Positions 1 through 8,872 of a DNA stretch of 21,465 nt are shown piece after piece. Position 1 is the first letter of the stretch. Each line of letters begins with the position of its first letter. The stretch lies in contig BFEA01000442.1 of assembly GCA_003427395.1 (NCBI GenBank), positions 580,546 to 602,010 of the forward strand. The letters are read 5' to 3'. The DNA comes from Chara braunii. Taxonomy: Eukaryota > Streptophyta > Charophyceae > Charales > Characeae. The notes beneath the pieces were generated by a model. The model did not search any database and was not told the DNA's origin. It worked only from the letters and a program-made list of their open reading frames with translations. The position numbers and the translations under genes are program-made.

Positions 1-65
1 ACACACACACACACACACATACACACACACACACATGAACACACACAGACACACACACACACACA
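1..65. repeat. (CA)n microsatellite
   Basis: Interrupted CA dinucleotide repeat at the window edge, followed by T-rich runs at 79-115. No gene. Confidence 0.97.
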
Positions 66-115
66 GGGTAGTTTTTGTACTTTTTTTTTTCACTTTTTTT
101 TTCACTTTTTTTTTT

Positions 116-588
116 CCACGTGTGTCCTGCCACGTGTCCGAGGCCCATTGGGCACGACCCGTTGATCGGATTTCAACGGGAAGCCCCCGTTGTACCGTTC
201 AACGGGGATTCAACTCGGGCCTCGTGGTCGTTCAACGGGTTCAACGGAGTTGAATAAATCCCGTTGCGAGTTGAATGGACACACAGCAGGTAGACACTCG
301 GACGCCCCTCACCAGTTATGAATGGGGGTCCCTCAGCCAGCGGCATTGATTGCTTCCCAATGGAGGTGTAATCACTGTAATGAGCCCGGCAAGTATGAGA
401 AGCTTTCACACGTAGATCACACACCATATCTTAATGAACTGAATTGGAACCGCTCTCCGCAAGAAGTCAAGAAATACTCAATTAAGTCCCAGCAGAAGCA
501 GCGAGTCTCCAGAAGAAGGACAACGGTAGAGACACAATGGAGAGAGCGAGAGAACAAAGACGATGAAAGGACGAAAAAACAAAAAAAA
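116..588. other. No gene recognised; short ACGGG-rich tract
   Basis: A stretch at 158-265 repeats short pieces of the type CAACGGG and TTCAACGG. At 305-361 is a segment ending GGCATTGATTGCTTCCC, which resembles 1145-1200 (GGCATTGATTACTTCCT) in the same orientation, so it may be part of a dispersed repeat. The reading frames here run into the downstream GA repeat and look random. Confidence 0.5.
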
Positions 589-614
589 GGAGAGAGAGAG
601 AGAGCGAGAGCGAG

Positions 615-681
<67 letters not shown>
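589..681. repeat. (GA)n microsatellite
   Basis: About 90 bp of GA repeat with GCGA interruptions at 602-622. Long Arg-Glu or Ser-Leu frames across it are repeat translation, not genes. Confidence 0.97.
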
Positions 682-686
<5 letters not shown>

Positions 687-1016
687 TGATTTCATTAAAA
701 CACCATGCATGCAAGCACATGCAGTGTGGGCAATTCCGCACGTGCGGCGCACAAGCCACACGACATGTGTGGCGCACGGGGGAAATAGCCACCCAGGAAA
801 AAAAGAGGTGGCAGGCCTGGATCAGTGTTCACTTGCGCCCTTGTTCTAGGATGGAAAAAAAAAAAAAGGTGGAAGAGCAACTAATTTCACCACTTAACAG
901 TCAAGACTGATGCCCCAAAGACCTATTTGAGGCTATTTATGAAACCCAATGAGAAAAAAAAGAAAGATTTGTACGACTGTACTTGAACAGGATCTGTTCC
1001 TTAGGCAGTACAATCT

Positions 1017-1112
1017 CCTTTTTTTTTTTCTTTTTTTTTTTTAAACAGGGCCTTATGGTCCTGGCTCCATTTCCATTCCGGGGAGCATCAGTCCGGTTCC
1101 TATTCCACAGGC
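1017..1112 (-). repeat. SINE-like fragment related to the 8888-9043 element
   Basis: On the minus strand a segment carrying GGGGAGCATCA and GGCTCCAT (plus-strand reading at 1063-1095) resembles the reverse complement of the element at 8888-9043, and it ends in an A-rich tail, seen here as T runs at 1019-1042. Similarity was judged by eye over about 40 bp and is imperfect. Confidence 0.4.
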
Positions 1113-1487
1113 AAGTCAGAAAGGTTTACAAAAGATACACACGCTCCTCCCCGTTATGGTTGAGAGGCTGAAGTGGCCGGCATTGATTACTTCCTGGAGG
1201 AAGGATGTACCGTCCCTCACCCCTGCCTAAGTTAGGCTGATGATATATTTTGTCCTGGGGTACTAGACTGGCGATCTCTCTATCTGTCTGCCGACTGCGA
1301 TGCGTCCATGACGTTCCGGACAAGCTAGTTCCTCTCAGCTGTTTGCCTGTCAGGATTTACTTTAGGTCCTGAAACTGCTAGCCTGATTTTTGCTAACAAT
1401 CTTTTAATCTTTAGCCCATAGCTGTCATAATTTAGTAATTAGTATTTACCAGTTCTTAGAAAATGTAATTCTTGTGCTGTTCTTCAG

Positions 1488-1512
1488 CCCTAAACCCTAA
1501 ACCCTAAACCCT
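1488..1512. repeat. Short interstitial telomere-type repeat
   Basis: Three and a half copies of CCCTAAA, the plant (Arabidopsis-type) telomere unit. It abuts the 143-bp segment that is duplicated around the adapter, and that segment itself starts with CCCTAAACCCT. The short length means a chance or interstitial repeat, not a chromosome end. Confidence 0.8.
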
Positions 1513-1825
1513 CTTCTTCTCTCGATTTGAGCTGTGTATCCTTCCTTTCTCTCGGCAGACTGTTTTCACTGGTACTTTCCTCTGAGCTACCCCCATCTCT
1601 GTTTTTTTGCACCAATCCAGTGGTAAAGAAAAAAAGGACTGGAGCTGTCTCTTATACACATCTAGATGTGTATAAGAGACAGCCCTAAACCCTCTTCTTC
1701 TCTCGATTTGAGCTGTGTATCCTTCCTTTCTCTCGGCAGACTGTTTTCACTGGTACTTTCCTCTGAGCTACCCCCATCTCTGTTTTTTTGCACCAATCCA
1801 GTGGTAAAGAAAAAAAGGACTGGAG
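1502..1825. repeat. Exact 143-bp duplication around the adapter (assembly artefact)
   Basis: The segments 1502-1644 and 1683-1825 read identically, from CCCTAAACCCTCTTC to GGACTGGAG, separated only by the 38-bp junction. This is what reading once round a small self-circularised library molecule gives: fragment, junction, fragment. The genome probably carries one copy. Confidence 0.93.
1645..1682. other. Tn5/Nextera mate-pair junction adapter, complete (artefact)
   Basis: A perfect 38-bp palindrome made of two head-to-head 19-bp Tn5 mosaic ends (CTGTCTCTTATACACATCT and its complement). This is the circularisation junction of Nextera mate-pair libraries and is not genomic. It is flanked on both sides by the same exact 143-bp sequence. 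Confidence 0.97.
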
Positions 1826-1899
1826 AATGCTGACGGACCAGAACAGGAGAACAGTTGCACCTCTGAGAGGACCCATAACTCTTAAAGTCCGTGGCAGAA

Positions 1900-2880
1900 C
1901 CTCTAGATCCAGTTTACCCCTCGTCTGTTCCCTGGCGGATGTTACGGATCTATGTCCCGCCTTGTGTTCCCTTGCTCTCCCCCTTGTGTCTGGCTCCCTC
2001 GGGGGCGTCCTTTGTGTCGTTCCTGTTCCTGACCACTACTATCTCCACCTTGATCGCTTGGATTGTTTGACAAGCGACCCCATTTGTATAGCAGTCTCTG
2101 TCGTTCTATCGTTGCCACCTTCCCTTGTCCCAGAACTGCTTGGGTAAATTTTTTGATGAGCGCCTGGGCATCCGCTGGGTTGTGCTTTATCTTTCTCTTC
2201 ATCCTGTTCAATTGTGCTCTGATGTCTGCTTCTGGCAGAGGCCTCTTAGGATCTTTTTTGCTTCCTGGGTAGGCCATTGGGTGTTTCCGATCGTGTGTTG
2301 ACACCTTCTCTTCCCAATTCTCCAAATGCCATATTGTCGAAAGCGCCTTTTCTCGAAGCGTTGGAAGCGCCTTTTCTCAAAGGTTGGAAGCGCCTTTTCT
2401 CAAAGGTTGTCCATTTGGCTGGAGGAGCATTCCCTGTCAGTATCAGGGCTGTGTCCTCTGGGAACGGGGTTTGCAAGACCTCAGCCCAGAACTCCTTTGC
2501 CATTCGCCATATTTGCTGCGCGTTGTGGCACTCCATGAGACAATGGCTCTCATTGTTTATCTTGCGCCCTCTCCGTACAGACCTTGTATAGTCCATTGCT
2601 CGGGTCCCTGTGCTCCTTGCTTCTCCTCGCTGTTCGCCAAGTGTTGACAGGGAGTGCTACATATAGAATCAGCCATTGCAAGCCTTTTACTCTTCCCAGT
2701 CGGATAGTTTGCAGTTGGGACCAAGGTATGCCCGGTGGCTGTGACAGGGTTACCTCCATCTTGTCCTTCCATTGCTTTATCGGCATCTCTTCCATTGGGT
2801 GTGACCTTCTCCTCAGTCTGTAACCTAGTCGAGTTGTGTACTGTAGCACGTTAACCCTTCGGGATATGTTCGACAGCAAA
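1900..2880 (-). mobile_element. LINE (non-LTR) remnant, 3' part of ORF2, copy 1
   Basis: Minus-strand frames with stops and shifts that together resemble the end of a plant-type LINE ORF2 after the reverse transcriptase. The block at about 2830 down to 2650 (LQYTTRLGY, then W.DKM, then PGIPW) is followed at 2551-2507 by ESHCLMECHNAQQIW, the H.L.EC..A..IW signature of the zf-RVT zinc-binding region. A polar tail follows down to about 1942. No reverse-transcriptase core is present, so it is 5'-truncated and dead. A second fragment of the same family lies at 4330-4860 in the same orientation. Confidence 0.7.
2341..2410. repeat. Tandem repeat, about 23 bp x 3, inside the LINE remnant
   Basis: The unit GAAGCGCCTTTTCTC with a variable AAAGGTTG tail starts at 2341, 2365 and 2388 (periods 24 and 23). 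It lies just after the zinc-knuckle region of LINE copy 1 and adds Arg/Lys-rich residues to the broken frame. Confidence 0.85.
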
Positions 2881-3342
2881 AAAAAAAGAAAAAAAAAGTG
2901 GTTATTTCCAGTGCCACACACGGGCAGGTTCCGTGCGTTGTGCGGCGCACCGCACCTTACGGCGGTGCGTCTCGTGCGGTTGCATGCTGAAAATCAATAA
3001 TGCAAATGAATTGGATCTTCCTTCCCTCTTTACCTCCGGGTTTCTCTCCACCAACTCGCCACCTCAGCAATGCAAATCTCTCCCTGAAAGTCACCGACGA
3101 AGTTTCTCGGACCGTACCTGCTGTGGCGCCCAACCTCCAGCATCAATGCTGGCTCTCCTTCTACAACGTTCTGTGGTGATCAGTGCTGCACCAGTATCAC
3201 CAGCATCCACGTAAGACAAGGTAAGCTTCCCACACTCTCACTCTCTCTCTCCATTCGCAGTCCTGATCACCCTCCCTGCTCTGTCTCCCTCTCTCCTACA
3301 GCCATGGCGGAATAGCGCTCTTCCTAGCAATGACCATCTCTA

Positions 3343-3343
<1 letters not shown>
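2881..3343. other. No gene recognised; GC-rich palindromic patch
   Basis: An A-rich patch (2878-2897) is followed by a GCGGCGCACCGCACC...GGCGGTGCG patch with inverted symmetry at 2940-2970. A similar GTGCGGCGCAC string lies at 743-753. The rest is plain sequence leading into a CT repeat. Confidence 0.5.

Positions 3344-3409
<66 letters not shown>
3344..3409. repeat. (CT)n microsatellite
   Basis: About 66 bp of uninterrupted CT repeat. Confidence 0.97.
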
Positions 3410-3412
<3 letters not shown>

Positions 3413-3709
3413 GAGGCTGGCGTTGTCTTCCTCTCCCTGGCGCCAGACTCGCTCTCATCTCTACCTCGCCGGGCAGCACTTGAGCCACCAGAACATGCAA
3501 GGCAGAATGAATGAGCCACAGGGCTTCCCACTCTTTTATAGTGTTGACCGGCCTTGGCTTGCCTCATCCATTGGCCCAGATTTTCTTGATCTGAATGGCC
3601 CAGATTTGCTGTCGGCCTCAATGTGCCTGGTTCCACTAGACCCTTGAATATTTCGGAACAAATGGCGACAGCCTTTGATTGTTCATCTGATCTATGGCCG
3701 TGGTTGACT

Positions 3710-4020
3710 ACTGAGAAATCTTTGACGCTTGGTCTGCTTTCCCGAGTTGGGCCTGACTCTTGATTTTCCTAGAGTCAACTGCCTCATGTAGGGCCACAGG
3801 TTGCCTGATTTGACTGTGGTGACCCCTATACCCCTTGACCCTAGGACTTTTCTGAGACCTCTCTATAGCAAGAGATGCAACCTTTTGACCCCCGAGTCTT
3901 GACTTGAACCAAAAGTGACGACTACGACTCAAGACATTGCGGATTTGAACTGAGTTCACAGAGGGATGTACCACTGCTCCACCATGACCCGTCTTCATGG
4001 CATTCATTGTGTCCTCACGG
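3710..4020 (-). repeat. Candidate tRNA-derived SINE
   Basis: On the minus strand, TGGAGCAGTGG (3981-3971) resembles a pol III box A, AGTTCAAATCC (3951-3941) a box B, and GGTTCAAGTC (3910-3901) a second box-B-like motif. The first pair is closer together than in a normal tRNA gene, so this is not an intact tRNA. A tRNA-derived retroposon head is the best reading. Downstream on the minus strand is a polar frame without recognisable domains. I did not find flanking target duplications. Confidence 0.4.
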
Positions 4021-4329
4021 AAGGATCGACTGACAGGTTTCACCCTGCGGGGTTTTAATCTCCGTGCTACCGGCTCCTTCGTAGCGCCTGTGGTTTGATG
4101 CCAAGCTGCAGGTAATGGACGCTGGTCACCTGTGAAACCCTGGCCGTTCTCCGTTTCCAAGGGCCCTTCCTGTTGGCAGGGCCAGCTAAATCGGATCCCT
4201 CATCTTTCCACTCTGCCATTCCTATCCGCTCCCAGTGATTTGAGGTGGAATTCGTTCTGAAAGTCTTGTGCTTTCCGTCGATGTTCTTCTTGACCTTCCC
4301 ATAGTTGGCCCAGTACTCTGGCTCCAGCA

Positions 4330-4860
4330 GGAGGGGGAGCCCCTCCATGCTTTGTGGATTGGTTGCTGTTTCCTGTCTATCGCCTCTGGGCATCTTCCTT
4401 TCCATATGATTCAGAGCGCCAGGGGTCTCACTCTCTGAAAGAGCTAGCCTTGATACATCTCCATGTGCGTCATGGCGGTGAATCCCGTGAGGACCGTGAA
4501 CGGCTGACTCAGGAAGGGTACTCCGGTCACTGCTTGCCACAGGGCTGTTACTTTGCACCAGACTTGGCGCGCCTTTGGAAACGCAATCAGGGAGTGTGTG
4601 ATATCCGCTGCTTTGCCTGTCTCACATATGGCATAGGCTTCTGCTCTTGTTCATCCATTGGTTCACAGGCAGTGGGAGGTATGTGATCAGCCATTGCATA
4701 CTTCTGACGCACGTGTAACGTCTCCCGGGGGATGTCTGGCAGCCCAGCGAGGTCGGTGTCCGTCTACTTTGCCCACCTGTGAGCAATTATATACCGCACG
4801 GCGACCGATCTCCGTGTCAGCGTGTATCCTAGTCTCGAGGTGTACTGCAGGTGGTTGAAT
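4330..4860 (-). mobile_element. LINE remnant, 3' part of ORF2, copy 2
   Basis: Same family and orientation as the fragment at 1900-2880. On the minus strand the block LQYTSRLGYTLTRRS (about 4850-4800) parallels LQYTTRLGYRLRRRS of copy 1, then a degenerate W...GLPDIPRE segment, a MADHI-type motif near 4690, and a zf-RVT-like string ADITHSLIAFPKARQVW near 4598-4554, in which the Cys expected after the His is Phe. Stops and shifts interrupt it. The region 4030-4330 continues in the same direction and may be its tail. Confidence 0.65.
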
Positions 4861-5070
4861 CTCTGGCCTGCCACACCCCGGGAGCCGCTGGAGCTTCCAT
4901 GCCCACTCAGAGACGTTCTTGCATGCACTCCCTCTCATGCCCTCCCATGCCCTACTATGCCTCTTTCCCCCAAATGAAAACCAATATCCCCTCATGTCTC
5001 TCTTGCTCTTTCCAGGCGTGCAAAACCCTCCCAATATTCCTCCCTGCCCCTTGGTCTCTAAACCTTGCAG

Positions 5071-5072
<2 letters not shown>
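4861..5072. other. Intergenic or intronic sequence, C/T-rich, no gene recognised
   Basis: Contains a short imperfect CATGCCCT/CTCATGCC repetition at 4938-4962. Nothing else recognisable. Confidence 0.5.
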
Positions 5073-5163
<91 letters not shown>

Positions 5164-5170
5164 ACACACA
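5073..5170. repeat. Compound (CT)n(CA)n microsatellite
   Basis: CT repeat to 5133 followed by CA repeat to 5170. The adapter junction follows 16 bp later. Confidence 0.97.
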
Positions 5171-5186
5171 GCGCCTCGCCACAGCC

Positions 5187-5224
5187 CTGTCTCTTATACA
5201 CATCTAGATGTGTATAAGAGACAG
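5187..5224. other. Tn5/Nextera mate-pair junction adapter, complete (artefact)
   Basis: Second perfect 38-bp double mosaic end. To the left is CT then CA repeat and CGCCTCGCCACAGC; to the right is CT then GT repeat. Translations across it give the peptide YTHLDVYKRQ, a signature of this contaminant. The two flanks may not be neighbours in the genome. Confidence 0.97.
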
Positions 5225-5930
5225 CTCTCTCTCTCTGTCTGTGTGTGTGTGTGTGTGGGTAGAGCTGTCAGCCAGAGAGGGTGAGCGAGAGACATACCTG
5301 TTGAGACAGCGGCCACAGTTCCCCAGGTGTGCCTACGGGAGACTGAATTTGCGAGCAAATTTCAAAGTCTTCTGATAACGTGTTGGTGTTGAAGCATTGT
5401 GTGAAGAAGTGTGGATTGATGGTTGAGCAACAAGCAGTGTGAACCTGTGGGATCAATGCAGAATGGTAGATCCTCCACGAGTTCACCGTGGAAGTGCCTG
5501 AGGCGCCAGTGAAATCTTGCTGAATTATGATCTGGCTTTTCTGGCAGATCATTTGTTGCCAGAGAATGGCAGTCGATTGCATGAAATGTTGCCTCAGGAT
5601 GGCTCAGATTTCAGTGTCCAAGTCTGGAATAGCCATTGTCAAAATCTGCCGGATAAAATCTAATGAAGTTCATGTACAAATTTGCAACACACGAAGGGCT
5701 TTCTCTCCCATTTTGGTGATTGAAATGTGCGGTGAATGGCTCTGTTGAGCAGTAGTAATGCACTTGGTCAGATGAACTTGGAGCTGAAGTTTTTTTTTTT
5801 TTTTTTTTTTTTTTGTGACCGTAGATTTCCTAACCTGATGTCTCAATGAACATTGGCGGGCGTTGTTTTTTTTTCTGATGAGATTCTCCATGCCATCGAA
5901 CATCTTTCTGCCGTTTGATGTTTTTTTCAG
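5225..5930. other. Probable upstream LON1 intron; short repeats and a T25 run
   Basis: After the junction there is a short CT then GT repeat (5225-5257). A T run lies at 5790-5814. Open frames on both strands at 5268-5760 have no Lon-like residues, so the preceding LON1 exon is not here. The end is a good branch/pyrimidine/AG acceptor context at 5915-5930. Confidence 0.6.
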
Positions 5931-6390
5931 ATTGCACTGAAGATTGTCCGAATGGAGATGGAACTGAAACAGGAGGAGGAGGCCACATCAGAGCCTGTAC
6001 AGGATATGGCAGTAGCAGTGGAAGGCTCCACTGCAGAGATCTCCCCCTCGTCCCCTTCTTCATCAGTTCCTATTCAGGACAAAAGTGAAATAGTGGATTC
6101 TGCAGCCCATCTGGGCGATGGCGAAGAGAAAGCTTCAGCATCAAATGAAGGAGCAGACGACGAGAGTGGAGAGAAGGACGCCGTGCCTGCAACGGAGAAA
6201 ATAGTCATCGATGAGAAAAACCTCTCGGATTACGTTGGCAATCCTGTCTTCCAGAATGAGAGACTGTACGACCAAACCCCTGTTGGAGTGGTCATGGGTC
6301 TGGCGTGGACGGCGATGGGCGGCTCGACACTGTACGTAGAGACGAGTGTGGTGGAGAGAGGCGAAGGAAAGGCTGGCATTATGACGACAG
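5931..6390 (+). CDS. LON1: LON1 exon: end of AAA+ module, acidic linker, start of Lon protease domain (partial)
   Basis: Internal exon of an ATP-dependent Lon protease of the plant mitochondrial type, which degrades damaged or misfolded matrix proteins. It follows a pyrimidine-rich acceptor (TTTTTTTCAG ending at 5930) and ends at ACAG before GTAAGG. Read from 5931 it starts IALKIVR, matching the end of the AAA+ C-terminal subdomain (in Lon typically KIYRK.ALKIVR). Then comes a Glu/Ser/Ala-rich, probably disordered linker of about 80 residues. From about 6200 the conserved block begins: a [12 protein letters not shown]-like segment, then [20 protein letters not shown], the hallmark entry to the Lon peptidase domain. 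The length is 153 codons plus one base, so the 3' intron is phase 1. The ATG at 5952 is internal, not a start. The N-terminal substrate-binding and Walker A/B exons are not visible in 1-5930. Family assignment is very secure; the mitochondrial rather than peroxisomal subtype is inferred from similarity to plant LON1. Confidence 0.93.
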
Positions 6391-6424
6391 GTAAGGAAGC
6401 GGATGCCGTCTTGCCAATGCTGAA

Positions 6425-6445
6425 CCCCCCCCCCCCCCCCCCCCC
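6425..6445. repeat. C21 homopolymer just inside the LON1 intron
   Basis: Twenty-one C residues 34 bp downstream of the splice donor. Homopolymer length in assemblies is unreliable. On the complementary strand this is a G21 run able to form quadruplexes. Confidence 0.95.
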
Positions 6446-6509
6446 TCTTGACTTATTCTTCTTTGCTTGGAAATTGTGCCTGCTGTAGGGTTGATTCCGT
6501 TGGCCCAGG

Positions 6510-7075
6510 CTGGGCCTGTCCCATGTTGCCAGCGCAGAGGGCTGGAGTGTCTTGATCTGAAGGCTTCAGGTTTTGTTGCTGCTTGAGTGTGCCTTGACAT
6601 AGCAAAGTGCCCGTTGGAATGTAATACGGACATGCAGAAAGCACAGTAGTGACTGCACAGCTTGTATCTGGGCACAGTGGTGGCTACACTGGCGCTTGTT
6701 GGGATGTATATGGACATGCGGAAAGAACACCGGTGATGGTACAGCGTGTCTCATATTGCTGCCTCAAAGGGCTGGAACGTCTTGATCTGAAGGCTNGAGG
6801 TTTTGTTGCTGCCTGAGTGTGCCTTGACGTAGCAGAGTGCCTGTTGGAATGTATACGGACATGCAGAAAGCACACTAGTGACTGCACAGCTTGTATCTGG
6901 GCATAGTGGTGGCTGCACTGGCGCCTGTTGGGATGTATATGGACATGCGGAAAGAACACTGGTGACGGCACAGCTTGTCTCATATTGCCGCCTCAAAGGG
7001 CTGGAACGTCTTGATCTGAAGGCTGCAGGTTTTGTCGCTGCCTGAGTGTGCCTTGACCTAGCAGACTTCGGATGC
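6510..7075. repeat. Nested tandem repeat, 230-bp unit with about 115-bp half units
   Basis: The phrase CTTGATCTGAAGGCT recurs at 6551, 6781 and 7010, a period of 229-230 bp, for about 2.4 copies. Each unit contains two diverged halves, both with GTTGG.ATGTA.A.GGACATGC followed by GAAAG.ACA..(A/G)GTGA, so the 230-bp unit arose from a roughly 115-bp duplication. Position 6796 is an N. Minus-strand frames repeat the peptide HVHIHPN but have no codon or domain support as genes. Confidence 0.9.
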
Positions 7076-7480
7076 TTCCGGAAACTGTTCGAGCCTTTGG
7101 ACGTCGTGTGTGATCGATGGTCGCGGTCGACTCCTGTAAAATCGTCTAACTTTTTACTCGTGGATCCGGTAAACTGTTCGAGCCTTTTTACGCGTGCCGA
7201 CTGTTGACCTTCCTAGAGCCTACTATTGTATTCTAGAGGCACTGGGTACCTGGATGATATAGCCTGTCCTTGCTGAAGGACTGCAGTCATCAGGCAATAC
7301 CTGGGGATTCTGTCGACGTGTTCTTTAGGTACTGGCCTGATTGGAAAACCCTCCACTTGTTCATGTTGAAAATGCTGAAGGACTGCGAGTCGGGGCCGGC
7401 AGGGGGGAGTGCGGTGCGGGTGAAGGGAGGGGTGACAAGTCACCTACAGCGGGGGCTCCCAAAACTGTGTAATGACTGCA
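7076..7480. other. Intron sequence; short direct repeat
   Basis: AAACTGTTCGAGCCTTT occurs at 7082 and again at 7170, about 89 bp apart. No coding similarity recognised. Confidence 0.55.
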
Positions 7481-7517
7481 AAGTGCCTGTTGGTATGTCT
7501 ATGGACATGATGAAAGG
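7481..7517. repeat. Detached fragment of the 230-bp repeat
   Basis: AAAGTGCCTGTTGGTATGTC followed by ATGGACATGATGAAAG resembles AGAGTGCCTGTTGGAATGTA..GGACATGCAGAAAG of the array at 6836-6869. It is a diverged single half unit about 400 bp beyond the array. Confidence 0.6.
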
Positions 7518-8063
7518 TAGGTGAAGATCATGCACCTCGCTCCTTGTATGTCTGCAAACATTGTGACAGCCACTGACAGGGGTTTCACAGTTATCAAATT
7601 ACCATCATTTTTTTTTAGGGTACCTTGTCATTTGTTATCTTTTCTGTAGTCATGGCACCTTCGCTTAGTTTTTTTGCGCGAAAAAGGGTCTGAGCTATTG
7701 AGTTCTGTATGATGTCTGGCGGGTGACATGAACAGACCTTTTGCGCGTTAATCAAACTTGCCTCCGCGGACCCGACAGCATTGTAAAGAACTAAAAATCC
7801 TGATTCTTTTTTTTTTTTTTTTCCTTTTTTTTATTCCCTGGTGCAATCAGACTTGTTCTCAAACACACTTTTCATGCATGTAAACAGCAACGCAGCATAC
7901 TGGCGACATACGCCCACTCAAAAATCAGATATATGGCTTTCAGATACGAGTTCACTCTCAATTGGCTATGGCGACTTCAGCGCCCAAACATCTCACTGTT
8001 CACATACACTGGATCACCCTGGATATCCCACACGCATCACTCTAACACTCGAACACACACACA
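7518..8063. other. Intron sequence, no gene recognised
   Basis: Contains T-rich runs at 7609-7616 and 7808-7833. Open frames run into the CT/GT repeat that follows and are not credible genes. Confidence 0.55.
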
Positions 8064-8064
8064 N

Positions 8065-8125
<61 letters not shown>

Positions 8126-8140
8126 CTGTGTGTGTGTGTG

Positions 8141-8176
<36 letters not shown>
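8064..8176. repeat. Compound (CT)n(GT)n microsatellite
   Basis: N at 8064, CT repeat to about 8119, then GT repeat with a few interruptions to 8176. Confidence 0.96.
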
Positions 8177-8178
<2 letters not shown>

Positions 8179-8179
8179 G

Positions 8180-8445
8180 CGTGTGTGGGTGTGGCTGTGG
8201 GTGTGGCTGTGGGTGCAGTACTATCTGATCTGGGTCGATTTGTACGTCCCTTGGTGCATTACAATGTGGGCTTGGGTTTGGTTCTGAGAGGGTTGTGTGC
8301 AGTGTTGGTAGTGAGGTGAGTATTACGTTTTCCAGGTGCAGTGCCATGTGGGCTGTGTGCAGTATTATGTGGGATGGATACAGTACTATCCGGGCTGGGA
8401 GTGGTATTGTGTGGGATGGGTGCCATACTATGTGGTGAGGCTCAT
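8180..8445. repeat. Degenerate minisatellite, period about 21 bp
   Basis: After two copies of GGGTGTGGCTGT, imperfect units of the form GTGCAGT(A/G)..ATGTGGG(C/A)TG follow one another, clearest at 8336-8440. It looks like decay and expansion from the GT repeat. Confidence 0.65.
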
Positions 8446-8872
8446 GCCTTGTTTTCAACAGGGCCTGTGGAGAATTTTGTACTGCAATATGTAGAAGTTC
8501 GATCTGCAGCAGCTACGACTAACCTATCCGTTGGAAGGCTTTTCGCTCCACACTCCAGAAGTCTCCTCGCCGTTCACCCCATGTTTCTTCTTCTCCCCCT
8601 CCTCGCTTTGCTGCCATGTCCTTTTGTTGCTGTGCAGCTGTTTCCCTCTCTAACTGAAGAAGTTCTTTATGAATCTGGACATGGACTAACTAGTTGGGAA
8701 GAAAACAAAGAATTATAGAAAGTGGAAAAGTACATAAGCAACCGACTTGACGCTCCCAAAATAGAAGGGGCTGTGTTTTTGTTTTGTTTTTTTTTGAAGG
8801 AAAAAAAAAGGTGGAAGAGTACACTGGAGCCTATGCATGCATAACATGAGATCTTGAAATTGCGGGTTCCAG
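8446..8872. other. Intron sequence, no gene recognised
   Basis: The string of A followed by GGTGGAAGAG at 8800-8820 also occurs at 852-880, so it may be part of another dispersed repeat. Nothing coding is supported. Confidence 0.5.

Noticed and set aside
322-849. 175-codon plus-strand ORF and minus-strand partners over the GA repeat
   Set aside because: Most of the length is Arg-Glu or Ser-Leu dipeptides from the microsatellite, open on both strands, with no domain.
1645-1682. Natural Tn5 or IS50 insertion ends
   Set aside because: Only two 19-bp mosaic ends head to head, no transposase and no 9-bp target duplication; this is the engineered library adapter.
4687-5169. 160-codon minus-strand ORF
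   Set aside because: Its first third is microsatellite translation; the rest is one frame of the degenerate LINE copy 2.
4919-5284. ORF containing SYTHLDVYKRQ
   Set aside because: The peptide is a translation of the Tn5 mosaic-end junction, a known contaminant signature.
5268-5760. Possible preceding LON1 exon upstream of 5931
   Set aside because: None of the frames contains residues expected just before the IALKIVR motif, and they are antisense to each other.
6684-6996. Repeated peptide HVHIHPN in minus-strand ORFs as a tandem-repeat protein
   Set aside because: It is explained by the 230-bp DNA satellite, contains an N, and lies inside the LON1 intron.
6510-7075. CRISPR-like array
   Set aside because: Units are 230 bp with diverged halves and no short repeat/unique spacer pattern, in a eukaryotic intron.
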